64,000 bases of DNA from Cylindrotheca closterium (lineage: Eukaryota; Bacillariophyta; Bacillariophyceae; Bacillariales; Bacillariaceae), in the NCBI GenBank assembly GCA_933822405.4, contig CAKOGP040001836.1:186001-250000 (forward strand), read 5' to 3'. A model generated the notes under the pieces. The model was not told where the DNA came from and did not search any database. It was given only the letters and a program-made list of their open reading frames with translations. The position numbers and the translations under genes are program-made. Each line of letters starts with the position of its first letter. The first letter of the stretch is position 1. This document shows positions 63,275 to 64,000 of the stretch, piece after piece.

Positions 63275-64000
63275 ATGTTGGGACAAATGAATTTTGAGAC
63301 ACCCAATGTCATTGATCCTGGCGACAATGTTCCTTCCACTCCTTCACGCAGCCTGCAAAAGGACTTTGAAAATCGAGGTTCTTCGCGCGTCTCGATTTCT
63401 TCCAACGAAAGCGACAGTGATCGCATCATTTTCAAGCCAGGACTATCCAGGACTATCAAGATAAACTACGAAGATGATGCTGACGATGAACCGACCAGTG
63501 AGCCGCTCTCTCGGGTGGATCTGGATCCGGAAAGTGGCTACGAGAACGAAGGTCTAATCCGTCCGACCTCAAATCCAGCAAGCCCAACCATGGAACAAAC
63601 TAGGCTCTTTGCTGCGGCCATGTTGAATGAATCAGAAAAGCGAGGGTTCAAGCGTCCTACTGCTCCCAAAGACAGCCCAGTCAAGAACTTGTTTGGTTCT
63701 AGTCGATACAATCGTGACGAAGACTATTTGCGCAATGGTTTGGGGCTAGACTATCCCAATTCGGCGATGGACAAGTGGCGTAGAGTACGCCGCCGGCGCC
63801 TTGGATATACTGTGTGTATCATCCTATCAGTAGTGGCCCTATTTACAACCTTTGGAGTTTTGATGCAAAAGCATGTGGATGAACATGATGACCGAACGAA
63901 TGAGGTATATGACTTTTTGGAGTTGCATGATGTGTCCACGCTCGATGATTTGGCCGAAAAAGGGTCACCCCAGAACAGAGCTGCTCATTGGATTGCCAAC
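63275..64000 (+). CDS. N-terminal part of a probable membrane-anchored LRR protein (cut by window edge)
   Basis: The frame is open from the ATG at 63275 to the right edge (242 residues). The frame also stays open upstream to the gap, so an earlier start or exon is possible. The N-terminus is acidic/Ser-rich. One membrane span lies at residues ~180-203 (LGYTVCIILSVVALFTTFGV) after a basic RRVRRRR patch. Then comes TLDDLAEKGSPQNRAAHWIA, which resembles the SPQSLALDFLAMID segment just before the repeats in the LRR protein at 16886-18982. No repeat lies within the window, so the LRR label is inferred from this layout. Confidence 0.65.
   Translation, partial: MLGQMNFETPNVIDPGDNVPSTPSRSLQKDFENRGSSRVSISSNESDSDRIIFKPGLSRTIKINYEDDADDEPTSEPLSRVDLDPESGYENEGLIRPTSNPASPTMEQTRLFAAAMLNESEKRGFKRPTAPKDSPVKNLFGSSRYNRDEDYLRNGLGLDYPNSAMDKWRRVRRRRLGYTVCIILSVVALFTTFGVLMQKHVDEHDDRTNEVYDFLELHDVSTLDDLAEKGSPQNRAAHWIAN

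Noticed and set aside
1..64000. tRNA or rRNA genes
   Set aside because: I looked for T-loop-like GGTTCGAAT strings in intergenic gaps. The one near 19131 lacks a matching cloverleaf context, so none is reported. A covariance-model scan would settle it.

Overview
This window looks like nuclear DNA of a photosynthetic stramenopile, most probably a diatom and perhaps a pennate one. Genes lie densely on both strands. Introns are short (mostly 64-200 bp) with GTAAG-type donors. Several proteins start with a signal peptide followed by a plastid-type transit region with an A-F cleavage motif (positions 1923, 7809, 61313, 62744). Two gene families typical of diatoms are present: membrane-anchored leucine-rich-repeat (LRR) proteins and BspA-type LRR proteins. 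No viral, bacterial-operon, CRISPR or transposase genes were recognised. A 271-base run of N lies at 62951-63221. Both window ends cut a gene.

Layout. 1-1619 (-): 3' part of an unknown acidic protein with an internal ~90-residue repeat. 1923-9000: small plastid-type membrane protein, mitochondrial SUV3-like RNA helicase (four exons), calcineurin-like phosphoesterase, plastid PAP/fibrillin. 9271-16434: TMEM184-like membrane protein, a large LRR protein, an atypical kinase-like protein. 16886-23954: tandem duplication of a unit made of an LRR gene and a short-chain dehydrogenase/reductase (SDR) gene; the second LRR copy is cut inside its last exon and has a new C-terminal tail. 24610-33193: 6-phosphogluconolactonase-like propeller, F-box-like protein, GT61 glycosyltransferase, two tandem VTT-domain (SNARE-associated/DedA-like) proteins, a Pro/Thr/Ser-rich secreted protein. 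34521-40624: BspA LRR protein, then two divergently transcribed paralogous membrane proteins with IQ motifs and voltage-sensor-like segments. 41012-49434: MCM2, CHMP5/VPS60, a mitochondrial carrier, a TM9SF protein. 49818-62744: a degenerate metallophosphoesterase and its intact paralogue, a twin-CX9C protein, eIF4A, a secreted cyclophilin, a plastid VTT protein and an unknown plastid protein. 63275-64000: N-terminal part of another probable LRR membrane protein.

The housekeeping genes (replication, translation, ESCRT, RNA decay, endomembrane) are unrelated neighbours, as usual in eukaryotes. The accessory signal is family expansion by local duplication: LRR-SDR units, VTT pair, IQ-membrane pair and phosphoesterase pair. 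The best candidates for something undescribed are the two-module pore-less voltage-sensor-like IQ proteins, the phosphoesterase pair in which one member has lost four predicted metal ligands, and the LRR-SDR duplication with a conversion-like identical tract and a newly built C-terminus. A recurrent intergenic family of GTAC/TACCGGTA palindromic strings is also unexplained.

Exon boundaries were worked out by hand from GT/AG sites, reading-frame continuity and family conservation; reported lengths follow from them.
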